Part shown: positions 11,932 to 23,819 of the stretch, in pieces
Layout of the letters: each line of letters opens with the position of its first letter
How positions within the stretch are numbered: position 1 is the first letter of the stretch
Source of the DNA: Paratinospora sagittata
Taxonomy: Eukaryota; Streptophyta; Magnoliopsida; Ranunculales; Menispermaceae
Direction of reading: 5' to 3'
DNA length: 64,000 nt
NCBI GenBank assembly: GCA_035771175.1
Contig: CM069590.1
Span: 61,791,997 to 61,855,996 of the forward strand
Notes under the pieces: model-generated
What the model was told of the DNA's origin: nothing
Database searches by the model: none
What the model saw: the letters and a program-made list of their open reading frames with translations, nothing else
Made by a program: the position numbers and the translations under genes

Positions 11932-14282
11932 ATGGCTCACCCTTCTTACCAATTTCCCCTCTCTCTTCTTCTCTCATCAATACCTTTGATTCTCACATTT
12001 TCTGGGCTTAATCCCGTAATTCCATCCCAAGCTTTCCCCATCAAAGAAGCAACCATCACTGAAATCCAGCAAGCATTCAGAGAAAACAAGCTAACCTCAA
12101 GACAACTAGTTGAGTTCTACCTCAAACAGATCCATAAACTCAACCCCATTCTCCGAGGTGTGATCGAGCTGAACCCAGGTGCTCTAAAACAAGCCGACGC
12201 TGCTGACCATCACCGACAGATTAGTAGCAGTATTGGGTTCCTCTCGGCTCTTCACGGCATCCCAATCTTGCTCAAGGACAACATTGCTACCAAGGACAAA
12301 CTGAACACCACCGCGGGGTCATTAGCACTGCTGGGTTCAATCGTGGCTCGTGATGCGGGTGTGGTGGAGAGGCCGAGAAGGTCCGGTGCAATCATACTTG
12401 GTTAAGCTAGCCTTTCTGAGTGGTCTGGTTTCCGTTCATCGGCTACCCGGTTGGAGCGCCAGAGGTGGTCAGGGCAAGGTGGGCATTATAATTCTTTTGC
12501 ATATAGATCTTCATAGTTCAAAAAAAGGAATTGAATCATAGTTTACATGTAGCATATGGATTGGATAGGAATTAGTAACCCATCAAATTTGAGTTAAGGC
12601 AAGGTTTTATAAACCAAATCTTAATCAACCGAACCCAACCCCAACCCCAACTTAAACTCATTAAAAATATTAAGTCTTACTTTAATTAATATTTTTATTA
12701 GGCCACCTATTATAATTGACATACAATCTCATAAATAAAATAATACAAAAAAAACATTATATAAAACTATAATTATATTCGTATTTGACTTAGGATTTTA
12801 TAGCTATATTCATATTAAACTTAAAAATTTACTTATAAAATAAGAATTTAGTCGGGGTCTTATTGGGTTGGTTTGGTTTAAGATTTTTCTAATTCGAACT
12901 TGAATGGGTCAAGTTAGTATTTGACTAAAACTTGAACTAACCATTGGAAGACCTTTAGAATGTAAATATGTAATTGTACTTTATATAGTTAGATTGACTT
13001 TAAAAATCTATAAGATGTTCTGTTTTCTTTTGTGGAAAATTAGGCCTTTAGGAAGATCGGTGTCGGATGCAGTGCGTTCTAGATGTGATTGTAGGTTTTG
13101 ATCACAGAGACAAAGCTACCATTGCAGCATCAAAGATTATTCCTGTAAAGGGCTATAGGCAATTTCTCAAGGAAGATGGGCTTAAAGGGAAGAGATTGGG
13201 GATTGTTAGGAAACCATTCTTCAGGTTCTCGAATAGTTCTATTCAACCTCAAGTTTTCGAGACCCATTTCGACACTCTACGGTAATAACACATTCAATCT
13301 TCTTTTTCCATTTTGACAATCTAAAAAAATATCTTTTGAATTCCTGGTTTTTAACGCATTAATTAGGCGAAGGGGTGCCATTTTGGTAGACAATTTGGAA
13401 ATAGCAAATATAAATGTGATATTGAACTTCTTTGGGAGTGGCGAAGGAAGAGCAGTATTGGCAGAGTTCAAACTATCTTTTAAATGCCTACTTGAGCGAG
13501 TTGGTTTCCTCTCCGGTAAGATCAATGGCAGACGTGACAGCATTCAACAAGAAGCACTCGGTTAAATTAATTCTTTTTGTATTCACTTACAACTAAATTA
13601 TTGAATTAACCACCAATCGGTTTTGACGGGTATAAGAAAAATAAATTTCTTAATTTAAGGTCTCGGGCTCAAGCCTTGAGTAGACTTTCATCTTTACTGC
13701 ACAATTTGTTGGAGTGAAGCCTTCATCTCGTGTGGCTAGTGGCTACCTGTAGAGACGTTCCCAGGTCATTTATAATGGGATGTCATTATGTCCTTGTAGA
13801 GTCACTTGTTTTAAATGAATTAGTGTACGTGGTGCCCCAAAGCTAGTTGGGTCGCCACTTGGGTTACTTAAAAATAAATAAAAATATGTAATTGAATTAG
13901 CGCTTTCAAATGATCAAATTTGTAGGAAAAAGTGCATGAATACGGCCAAGATCTCTTAGAACTCTCTCAAAAAACAAAAGGTATCAGAAAGAAGGAGAAG
14001 AGAGCTTTACTTGCTATGTCGATGTTATCGAGATTTGGGTTTGAGAAGCTGATGAAGAAGCACAAGTTGGACGCGTTGGTTAGTCCAAAAGGGCGCGTGA
14101 CTCCTCTTCTTGCTATCGGAGGATATCTAGGAATTAGTGTTCCAGCAGGATATGAAGCAAATGGTTTACCATTTGGAATATGTTTCGGAGGTTTTAGGGG
14201 TTAAGAGCCAACTTTGATTGAGATTGCTTATGGTTTCGAACAAGCTACCAAGATCAGGACACCGCCTTCGTTTCGACCTTGA
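11932..14282 (+). pseudogene. Amidase-signature gene, copy A, pseudogene
   Basis: Close relative of copy B. Recognisable exons lie at 11932-12478, 13044-13281, 13367 to about 13566, and 13926-14282. Exon 1 encodes a signal peptide and KEATITEIQQAF, and has an in-frame TAA at 12403-12405 plus a small deletion near 12444. The 215-nt exon that carries the two catalytic serines in copy B is absent between 12479 and 13043. The exon at 13044 has lost 2 nt after SDAV. The exon at 13367 has an extra T, and about 20 nt around its donor site are missing. The last exon keeps its length (357 nt) but has TAA within GFRG. With no Ser nucleophile it cannot be an active amidase. It belongs to the block duplicated together with the tRNA gene. 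Confidence 0.93.
13609..13890 (+). repeat. SINE-like insertion in intron 4 of copy A
   Basis: About 282 bp flanked by the 9-bp direct repeat ATTGAATTA (13600-13608 and 13891-13899). The insert ends in an A-rich tail (aaaaataaataaaaa). Near its start, gggctcaagcc could be a worn pol III B box. Copies C and D lack this insert, and their intron 4 is only about 90-100 nt. The same insert is in copy B (18763-19027), so it predates the A/B duplication. Confidence 0.55.
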
Positions 14283-14477
14283 AAATTCCACATGGGCACA
14301 CTATAAATCCCTTCAGTTATATGTTTTTTAATTAAATCTAAAGTATTGTGTCTTATTAGTACTTGCATGAATTTAATTTATAAGTTTTTTTTATGATTTT
14401 ATGCCATGTAAGACTTAAAACTTTCCTTGTGCGCAACAAAGTGGAATGCAAAATAAATAAATAAATCCAAACGAATA

Positions 14478-14702
14478 CAAACAAAACTATTTATGTGATT
14501 CAATAATGTACAAGTGATGATGAACAAAGCATTAATAAAGAGAATCCACAAACAAAACTATTTATGTGATTCAATAATGTGTTCAATAATGTACAAGTGA
14601 TGATGAACAAAGCATTAATAAAGAGAATCCACAAACAAAACTATTTATGTGATTCAATAATGTACAAGTGATGATGAACAAAGCATTAATAAAGAGAATC
14701 CA
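14478..14702. repeat. Three tandem copies of a 71-bp unit
   Basis: Units start at 14478, 14549 and 14632, each beginning caaacaaaactattt and ending near aagagaatcca. The middle unit has an internal 12-bp repeat (gttcaataatgt). The related region after copy B (about 19595-19675) has a single, diverged unit, so the amplification followed the A/B duplication. Confidence 0.9.
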
Positions 14703-14994
14703 CATAGGGTTCTAATGTAGGCTTCACATAAATACGTAAACTGTAACTAATAAGTGGTAAGTGAGATTGAAGTCTAGGTTTCGAGTTTAAATTTGACCGT
14801 ATCTCTATTTATCTGTTCTTATTAGGAGGACTAGCCTAAATACCTTTACAAAGTCTGAGTCTTGAAGGATTAATCTCGCCTAAAGAAAAGGAGTGCTCAT
14901 TTCCGGTGTCAAAAAATTGGTAATAAAAAAAAAATAAAAATATTCAAAGTTGTTACAATTTTTTTTTTTCTATAGCAGAAACAAGCGTAATACT

Positions 14995-15490
14995 TTATTA
15001 AATACAACATGAAAATATACATTTACAGTGAAACTGGAGATAGCAGCAGTGTTCACCTCTGAAAATCAACCAACTTACTAACCCGACCAGGACAAAGAAA
15101 AGAAATCCGTATTGATAGTTACATATAAACATGTATCCCAGCTCATAATCCAATCCGAAATGGAGAACCCCACATTCCATTTAGATGCCCTCACCCGGGT
15201 GCTGCAACCAATTTTATCACCTCCACAATTGCTCCACTTCTTTTGCTTGGTTTTGAATGATTCAATTGTTTCTTTCCAACCAGATTATTCACATAGTAGC
15301 AAATGAGGCTATTATACCCACCCCCTTCACTTGTCTAGATGCATTCGATAGATGAGCAAGAGAAAGACCTCCTACAATATCATATGGACTAGAAAATCTT
15401 CCTCCTGAAAGGGGATGCCACCCACCGCCAGATCTGTTTAACATATCCACATGAAAAGAAAAGGTGATCTAGGCTCTCACCATCCACCAA
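14995..15490 (-). mobile_element. LINE (non-LTR retrotransposon) 3' remnant
   Basis: Reading the minus strand from about 15490 to 15395 gives ESLDHLFFSCGYVKQIWRWV, which matches the zinc-binding reverse-transcriptase (zf-RVT) segment at the C-terminus of plant LINE ORF2. Stops follow at once. The rest, down to an A/T-rich end near 14940, is degraded. Only this one segment is recognisable, so the borders are approximate. Confidence 0.55.
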
Positions 15491-15882
15491 TGTGGGGAAA
15501 TACATAATATTGGTAATCTACCAATGATCATATTTAAAAATCTAACCCCTTATCAAAATACCCAAAAAAAAATCAACAGAAACTCCTAAGGTTAGTAAAT
15601 CAGTAGTATATTGTAAGAACATTGGTAACGTTCGTGAATCAATTGTATATTATAGAAACATTGTTAATAGAAAATATTGTTAATGCATATACTAATTAAT
15701 GACTAGTCATATATCTGATTGACTCAAAACCATTTTCCTTGAATAAATAAGCAGTTTGTACCAGGTCAATAACTTAGTCAAGTGCACCTTGCAGGACTTA
15801 AAATTGCAACAACTCAAATGTTACAAAGACAAAAAACAGAAAAAAAAAAAAAAAAAAAGGTTAAACAAGTTAAAATATTTTA

Positions 15883-15956
15883 TGGCGTCACCCGAACTTG
15901 AACAGGTGACCTTCAATGAGTCAGACTGACGTGATAACCAACTACACCACAACACC
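15883..15956 (-). pseudogene. Decayed tRNA-Val copy (anticodon position GAC)
   Basis: About 80 percent identical to the tRNA-Val gene at 11374. The D arm and anticodon stem are kept (TCAGT/ATTGA with one wobble), but the anticodon triplet reads GAC. The T arm has mismatches and its loop has changed from TTCGAAC, so the B box is damaged. The acceptor stem now relies on several G-T pairs. It lies upstream of amidase B just as the intact tRNA lies upstream of amidase A. Confidence 0.85.
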
Positions 15957-16563
15957 TTTGTGATTACAAAACGTGAGTTAACTATAATTCCACAATAAAT
16001 CCAGTTGAAGATTTTATTGAATATACAGATACAATGGGAGAAAGAATATTCTCAAGTCAAATGATATATATATTATATAATTAAGACTATAACAAACTAT
16101 AAAAATTGCATAATAAAGTTTAATCTATTCTCTATTAATCTTAAGAATTTGGTGATGTATCGAATCCTAGGTTGATGATGAGTATGCCAGATATCTCATG
16201 TAAACCTGTTACACATGGAGTGAAATGACCTTCCACTTTGCCCAAAGTTGCAATGTGGTAGGCTTGCTGTGTTTCATAGATGAACCTTATCCACACATAA
16301 AGGAATCTTCTTCCCTTTGTATGCTTTTCTATGGAATTTCTTTTTCTTGGAAAGCTTCTTATGAATTTCGCACTGGGCACTCATTATTACCAGACCATGA
16401 CGGTGATATAATGTATTGCTGCATAATTTTGTTTAATTTTGGTCTAAATTTTTGATCGTTTTAGCACTATTCTTTGTTAAATAATAAAATTATACAAGAC
16501 AAGAAAAAACAGGATTTTGGGTTTAAATACCAGACTTTTAGCCAAATTCATTAATATTTTCCC

Positions 16564-19419
16564 ATGGCGCACTCATCTCTCCAATTTCCCCTTTCCCTTG
16601 TTCTGGCATCAATACCTTTGCTTCTCACATTTTCTGGGCTTAATCCCGTAATTCCATCCCAAGCTTTCCCCATCAAAGAAGCAACCATCACTGAAATCCA
16701 GCAAGCATTGAGAGAAAACAAGCTAACCTCAAGACAACTAGTTGAGTTCTACCTCAAACAGATCCATAAACTCAACCCCATTCTCCGAGGTGTGATCGAG
16801 CTGAACTCAGATGCTCTAAAACAAGCCGACGCTGCCGACCATCACCGACAGATTAGTAACAGTTCGGCTCTTCACGGCATCCCAATCTTGCTCAAGGACA
16901 ACATTGCTACCAAGGACAAGCTGAACACCACCGCGGGGTCATTAGCACTGCTGGGTTCGATCGTGGCTCGTGATGCGGGTGTGGTTGAGAGGCTGAGAAG
17001 GTCCGGTGCAATCATACTTGGGAAAGCTAGCCTTTCTGAGTGGTCTGGTTTCCGTTCATCGGCTTGCCCACCCGGTTGGAACGCCAGAGGTGGTCAAGGC
17101 AAGGTGGGCATTAATAATTCTTTTGCATATACATCTTCGTAGTTCAACTCTGATTTTGTTAGTTAAATTCGGTCGTCGAGTTGGGTTAGGTTAAAAGTTA
17201 GCAACTAAATCAAGTTTGAGTTGGATTAAGGTTTTACAAAACAAAATCCGATCAAACCTGACCTAGCTTTAACTCATTATGAATATTAAGTGCGGCTTTA
17301 ATTAATGTTTTTATTAGGCCACCTATTATAATTAAATTACACAATATTTCATAAATAAAACAACATAAAAGAAACTATTATACAAAATTATATTTATATT
17401 TGTATTTGACTTAAAAATTTTATAGTTATATTCATATGTAACTTAAAAATTAGTTTTAAACATAAAAATTTAGAATCAATATATTAAAACATACAAACTT
17501 GATAATCTGATCCAAATCAACCTAAACTGAAGTCATTGAGTTGGGTTTGGAGTCTTATTGAGTTAGGTTGGTTTAAAATTTTTTTAATCTTAACCCAATT
17601 AGATTGGGTTGGTGTTTAACTAAAATCCGACTCAACCTAGCCACCGCTAATTTCCTCCGTCAAAAGCTTAAAAATATAAGAAAAATATGTTTAGTTAGCT
17701 CAATTGAAAAACAATTTCTAAGAAGCTTCCTAATAAATTTTTATTTTTAGATTGTATCCGTGTTTTTAGGCGACAATCAAAACGTTTAATTCTTTGTTTA
17801 AAATTAGTGCAGAACCCTTATGTTTTAAGCGGAAGTCCATGTGGGTCGAGCAGTGGTCCGGCAATAACAGTGGCAGCAAACATGGTTAGTGTATCGGTGG
17901 GATCAGAGACGGATGGGTCAATCATCTGCCCTGCTAGTTCCAATAGTGTTGTGGGTATAAAGCCAACCGTCGGATTAACTAGCAGAGCAGGCGTTGTTCC
18001 AATTACTCCAAGACAAGATACAATTGGGTAAGAACTTGGATCAATATATGACATTTAATGAATTAATGACACTAAATTTATTATCTAATGCCTAGTTATA
18101 CTTTTATGTAGTTAGATTAGCTATATAAATCTATAAGATGTTCTGTTTTCTTTTGTGGAAAATTAGGCCTTTCGGAAGATCGGTGTCGGATGCAGTGGAT
18201 GTTCTGGATGTGATTGTAGGTTTTGATCGGAGAGATAAAGCTACCGTTGCAGCATCAAAGTTTATTCCTGTAAAGGGTTATAGGCAATTTCTCAAGGTAG
18301 ATGGGCTTAAAGGGAAGAGATTGGGGATTGTTAGGAAACCATTCTTCACGTTCTCGAATGGTACTATTCAACATCAAGTTTTCGAGACCCATTTCGACAC
18401 TCTAAGGTAATAAATAATACATTCAATCTTCTTTTTTTCCATTTTAGTAATCCAATCAAATCTCTCTTTTGAATTCCTCGTCTTTAACTCATGAATTAGG
18501 CGAAGGGGTGCGATTCTGGTGGATAATTTGGAAATAGCAAATTTAAATATGATAGTTAACTTCTTTGGGGGTGGCGGAGGAGTAGCAGCATTCGCAGAGT
18601 TCAAACTATCTTTAAATGTCTACTTGAGCGAGTTGGTTGCGTCTCCAGTGAGATCATTGGCAGACGTGGTAGCTTTCAACAAGAAGCACTCGGCTAAGGT
18701 ATGTGCTTCAACCTTGAAATTAATTCTTTGTGTATTCACTTATAACTAAATAATTGAATCAACCATCAATCGGTTTGACAGGTAGAAGAAAGTTGAATTT
18801 CTTCTTTGGGGGTCTTGGGTTTAAACGTCCGGGTAGACTTTCATCTTTACTGTATGGTCCGTTAGAGAGTGAAGCCCTCGTCCCGTGGCTACATGCATGG
18901 TAGACACTTAGTGGGATGCCATCATGTCCCTTGTAGCAACACTTATTACTTGAGATTGATCAGTGTCTGCGGTGTACGAAAACTAACAGAGAGACGCCAC
19001 TTGAATTACCAAAAAAATAAATATGTAATTGAATTAGCACTTTCAAATGATCAAATTTGCAGGAAAAAGTGCGTGAATACGGCCAAAATTTCTTAGAACT
19101 CTCTCAGAAAACAAAGGGTATCAGAAAGAAGGAGAAGACAGCTTTACTTGCTATGTCGATATTATCGAGATTTGGGTTTGAGAAGCTGATGAAGAAGCAC
19201 AAGTTGGACGCGTTGGTTACTCCAGACAGTAGCGGGACTTCTGTTCTTGCTATCGGGGGATATCCAGGAGTTAGTGTTCCAGCAGGATATGAAACAAATG
19301 GTTCAGCATTTGGAATATGTTTCGGAGGTTTAAGGGGTTCAGAGCCAACTTTGATTGAGATTGCTTATGGTTTCGAACAAGCTACCAAAATCAGGAAACC
19401 GCCTTCATTTCGACCTTGA
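16564..19419 (+). CDS. Amidase-signature protein, copy B (At4g34880-like), intact
   Basis: Five exons, 16564-17103, 17813-18027, 18167-18406, 18500-18698 and 19063-19419, join in frame (516 residues) with GT-AG introns. Residues 1 to about 33 are a signal peptide (ending near PSQA), so the product should enter the secretory pathway. The amidase-signature triad is complete: Lys111 in [11 protein letters not shown], cis-Ser192 in CGSSSG and nucleophile Ser216 in ETDGSI; the two serines are 24 residues apart, as in FAAH. The C-terminal LVTPDSSGTSVLAIGGYPGVSVPAGY block and RKPPSFRP end are typical of plant homologues. The family hydrolyses carboxamides; the substrate of this clade is unknown to me. 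One oddity is GPAIT where C and D have GSAIS right after the cis-Ser. It is probably functional. Confidence 0.9.
18763..19027 (+). repeat. SINE-like insertion in intron 4 of copy B
   Basis: Counterpart of the insert at 13609-13890, flanked by ATTGAATCA (18754-18762) and ATTGAATTA (19028-19036). It ends in an A-rich stretch before the right repeat. Its presence in both A and B, and absence from C and D, dates it between the two duplication steps. Confidence 0.5.
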
Positions 19420-20551
19420 AAATTCCACATGGGCACACTATAAATCGCGTCAGTTATATGTTTCTTAATTAAATCTGAAGTATTGTGTCTTATTAGTACT
19501 TGTTTTTATGTTTTTATGCCATGTAAGACTTAAAAGGTTCTATTATACCTTGTGTGTAACGAAGTGGAGTGCAAATCAAATAAATAAATACAAACAAAAC
19601 TATTTATATAATTTTATAAATAATCACTTATGTTTACAAGAGATGATTGACAAAGCATTAATAAAAAGAATCCACTTAGGGTTCTATAATGTAGGCTTCA
19701 CATACAAATCCAAAGTTCTTTTACACAAAAATTCGATTAGCAAATCAATAGTACTCATCACATGGCCTCATGTATGTGCATCACATGTCGCCCGAGTACT
19801 AGCATTAAACTAATAGAAAATAATGCAGTAGTCTTAAATCTGATTGACTCACAACCTTTTTCCTTGAATGAGTAAACAGTTTGTACCAAGTCAATAATTT
19901 AGTAGTCAAGTGAACCTTGCAGGACTTAAAACGTTACAAATTCATTCTTGGTTCTTGCACATCTGCAGAACAGCAAATTAAGCCATGGCGTTTAATTACA
20001 ACGCAATTCGCCCTTCTCTCTTACTAATTCTCATCTTCTTCTCCTGTTTCATTAGTACCAGCATTAGTACTCTCATTAAAGGGCGTGAACTCTTCAACAT
20101 TAAAGAAGCTACAGAACATGATATCCGGGTTGCTTTCAAGGAAAACAAGCTCACCTCGAGACAACTCGTCCAGTTTTACCTGAGAGAAGTTCAGAGACTA
20201 AACCCAGCTGTTCACGGAGTGATCGAGGTGAACCCGGAAGCGTTGAAGCAGGCGGATAAGGCTGATACAGAGAGAAAGAAGGGAAGAAGGAATGCTGCTT
20301 GGTCTGGTTTCTCTGAGCTACATGGGATCCCAGTATTGCTCAAAGACAACATTGCGACTAAGGACAAACTCAATACAACTGCGGGGTCGTTGGCGCTGCT
20401 AGGCTCGGTTGTGCGGAGCGATGCGGGTGTTGTGAGGAAGCTGAGGAAAGCAGGAGCTATAATATTGGGTAAAGCTAGTCTTAACGAGTGGTCGGACTTC
20501 CGTTCCACCAACTCTCCTAGCGGCTGGAGCGCCAGAGGCGGCCAAGGACTG

Positions 20552-22179
20552 GTATGTCTTCTTCTGTATCTCAGCTATTAGACTTTTCAAGTGTCTCAAG
20601 GGTCAAGGGATAATTGGGTCAGTGTGTTTGGCTTGGCAAATGTGATAGATAGGCCTATTATTTTGACTGTGCTAAGGATTGTAAACTTAAAAACACATAA
20701 TTTGTTGAGTTGGTAATAGAGTTGTTGAGAGAGCATGAAGACCTGACTGAGTCCATTTGAAAACTGTGGAAAGGAGCGGCAATTGTAGCTGTCTTGAGTC
20801 CATGATTCCTCATTTAATATGAAAAAATGGGTAGCAAAAAGAAGAGCAATCCTAGACTTCATAATTCTTACTAAATTTATACTTAATCTATGTGGCAAAT
20901 TGACTTTAATAGAGCATTAAATGAAGAAACAGAATGACAATTAAACGAGAAGAGACAAATTACAATGAAGAGCACCATGTTTTTAAATGTTTTTTTTTTA
21001 AAATCTAATAATTATTTGAGTGATCCTTGATATTCATCTCTCTAACGTAATTAGTTTATTTTGTTTTCTATCTTTTTTTTATTTTAAGATTTAATTTTCC
21101 GTATATATTCATTATCAAAAAGGAATAAAATTATAAAATTAATGTTATACGAAGATTTTGTTTAGATGCATTTCATATAATAAAAAAAACTGTGAAACAA
21201 AATTAAAATAATATCTTCCAGTATTAGAAGATTTTCTTTATATATTATAATTTTTTTCATATTAATTTTCAAAAATCTATCAACAATATCAATATTATTT
21301 CAAATATATATATAAAAATTTTACATTAAAAATTATATCTTAGAATATTTCCAATGTTTAAAAATAAAAATATGCCAACAATACTACTTTGAATTTTTTT
21401 TTGCCCTTTTCAAAAATAAAAAATGAGAAAAGAATAATAAGAAGTGGAAAAAATTAATCACATTATAAAAAATAATAGCAAAAGTCAAGCACGTGATCTT
21501 TTTAGATTTTCTTTTTTCTTGAAAAACAAATTAATTACTTTAATTTATTATTACTCTCTCCCCACTTAGTTTGCTTATAATGTTTGTCATGTAGACAAAG
21601 TACAGCTCCTTTGTACATATAAAATTGAAGTGGTTGCCACCAAATGAAATAGTAAAAAACGTAACCTTCTGCATCGTAAGACTAGCATTTTTCGAATGTT
21701 CAAAACCATCATTTTCTTGGAACTTGTTGGAAAGAAATAATAGTCACCCAACACCTTTAGCATGTGAAGCAATGGTGAAAAGGTTTTGTAAAAGACTAAG
21801 ATTCTTATGTATAAAAGAGCAGAGATACAATAGGGCAAGTTTGATTTGAGCTTTTTTTATGAATAAATATCAAGGGATACCAGCACAAACGCTGGTGCCC
21901 CACCATCCCTTGAACATGATGTTGGGAGTGGATGTATATTGGATTAACATCATATCCAAGGAATGCTTGACTCCCTAGAGTTGGTGCCCGCGTCCATTTA
22001 GCAAGGTTTTTTTTAATTTTAAATTAAAAGTTTGATCGTACAAGTGATAGGAGAATAATTTTATGTTTCAATATTCAATTATGATTATTATTATTATTAT
22101 TTTATGTTGACAAAAATATCAATATATAATTTCATTATATAATTTGAAACTGGATATGGATTTGCATTGCTGTCTGCAG
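20552..22179 (+). other. Long intron 1 of amidase C
   Basis: 1.6-kb AT-rich intron, longer than in B (0.7 kb) or D (0.4 kb). It contains a compact hairpin at 21870-21913 and a second inverted repeat (atgatgtt ... aacatcat, about 21916-21953). No exon or complete transposon is recognised. Confidence 0.6.
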
Positions 22180-23245
22180 AATCCCTACGTCCTATCGGGA
22201 AGCCCATGTGGTTCAAGTAGCGGTTCAGCCATTTCTGTGGCAGCAAATATGGTGGCAGTCTCACTAGGAACAGAGACAGACGGGTCCATCCTCTGTCCTG
22301 CAAGTGCTAACTCTGTTGTTGGAATCAAACCTACAGTAGGACTCACCAGTCGAGCCGGGGTCATTCCAATCACTCCTAGACAAGATTCAGTCGGGTACTT
22401 AACATGATTTATGATTTATGTTCTATTGATTTGGTGAAGGAAGAAGGTTCAACCAAATCATAGAAAATTGAGTTCAACATATGCAAATCCTCCCATTCTA
22501 ATTAAAACTCTAATCAGAATTTCCATGGCAGACCAATCTGCAGGACAGTTTCAGATGCAGTTTATGTACTAGATGAGATTGTGGGTGCTGATCCAAATGA
22601 TGCGGCAACCAGAAAAGCATCAAAATTCATCCCCTACGGTGGTTACAAGCAGTTTCTTAAGCCAAATGGGCTCAAAGGGAAGAGATTAGGAATTGTAAGG
22701 GAACCCTTCTTCAACATCTTTGAAGGGTCTGCTATTGATTCAGTTTTCGAGCATCACTTCGACACGCTAAGGTAATTACAGCAATAACTTCTTGATTCAA
22801 CATGTTTGGTATGTAGAACTCTTCAGGTTGTAGGGGTTTGTTTCATTGATATGTAGCATGTTCTTATATAATTAATGGATCTAGTACATTTAACAATGCT
22901 TCTACAAAAGGCGGGCAGGCGCAATTTTAGTCGATAATTTGGAGATAAAGGACATAAATATTATCCTTAATGCTACTCTTAGTGGTGAAGCAGCAGCAGT
23001 GCCGGCAGAGTTCAAACTAGCCTTGAATGCTTACCTAAAAGAACTGATCTCGTCTCCAGTCAAATCATTGGCAGATGTAATAGCCTTCAACCAGAAATTC
23101 TCAGATTTGGTATGTGAATTGTGCACGGTTTAGTTTTTATTCACAACATTTATCATACATATAGTACTAATGAGTAATGACCCAAATCAAATTGCTTGAA
23201 TTGGCTTCCAGGAAAGGATTGGTGATATTGGGCAGAACATATTTT

Positions 23246-23513
23246 TGTTGGTTTTGTCCACCTCAATCCATCAATAGTCAAGAAATGCATGCAATGAATA
23301 GTCAACAAAATCAAGCCGCATGGGATGCATGGGCTGGCTGCATGAAGCACGTGGGCAAAATGATTTTGTTTTAGCTCCTATAAATATAACTCATTCTTCT
23401 TTGTAAAAATCATCCCTGTGAATACAATTGTTGCCTCCCATGGACGTAGGTATTTTTGCCAAACCACGTTAAACTTTGGTTGTCTTATTTTTCTTTCATG
23501 CTTTCGCATAACA
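23246..23513 (+). repeat. 5' LTR of copia element 2
   Basis: 268 bp from TGTTGGTTTT to CGCATAACA. It matches 28385-28661 except for a 9-bp deletion near 23268 and about five substitutions. A TATA-like stretch (tataaatataa) lies about 130 bp before its end. Confidence 0.95.
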
Positions 23514-23516
23514 AAT

Positions 23517-23528
23517 TGGTATCAGAGC
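23517..23528 (+). promoter_or_regulatory. Primer binding site (tRNA-iMet)
   Basis: TGGTATCAGAGC starts three bases after the 5' LTR. It is complementary to the 3' end of initiator tRNA-Met including CCA, the usual primer of plant copia elements. Confidence 0.93.
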
Positions 23529-23819
23529 TTAGGTGAAGCTTTGGAAGAAAACGGACACTCGGTCGAATTTTTCGAGATTTTATCGAAAATTCGAGATTCT
23601 GTATCAGTGATCGGAATTGTTTTCTGATCATCCGTGGAGGTAGCTCTCGTTTCCAGGAATCCAACGCAATAAACGGCGAGAAAAACGGACAAGAAACGAG
23701 TCCCCGGGAGCCGTTCAAAGTCTAGGAAAAATCTCTGTAAATTTTTTGTTGCAACGCGCAGGGAAGAAGAAGCCGGGTGAAGAAGACGGATCAGACCCTG
23801 ATCCGACCCGACCCGCCTG

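Larger units (their letters stand above)
14283..15882. other. Spacer between amidase copies A and B
   Basis: No intact gene. It holds a 71-bp tandem repeat (14478-14702), a degraded LINE fragment on the minus strand, and at about 15715-15830 a copy of the sequence that elsewhere (19840-19935) forms the promoter of amidase C. An A-rich tract at 15830-15858 marks the probable duplication joint. Confidence 0.6.

Noticed and set aside
14478..14702. CRISPR-like array of repeats
   Set aside because: The units are contiguous with no unique spacers, in a plant nuclear context; a simple tandem duplication.
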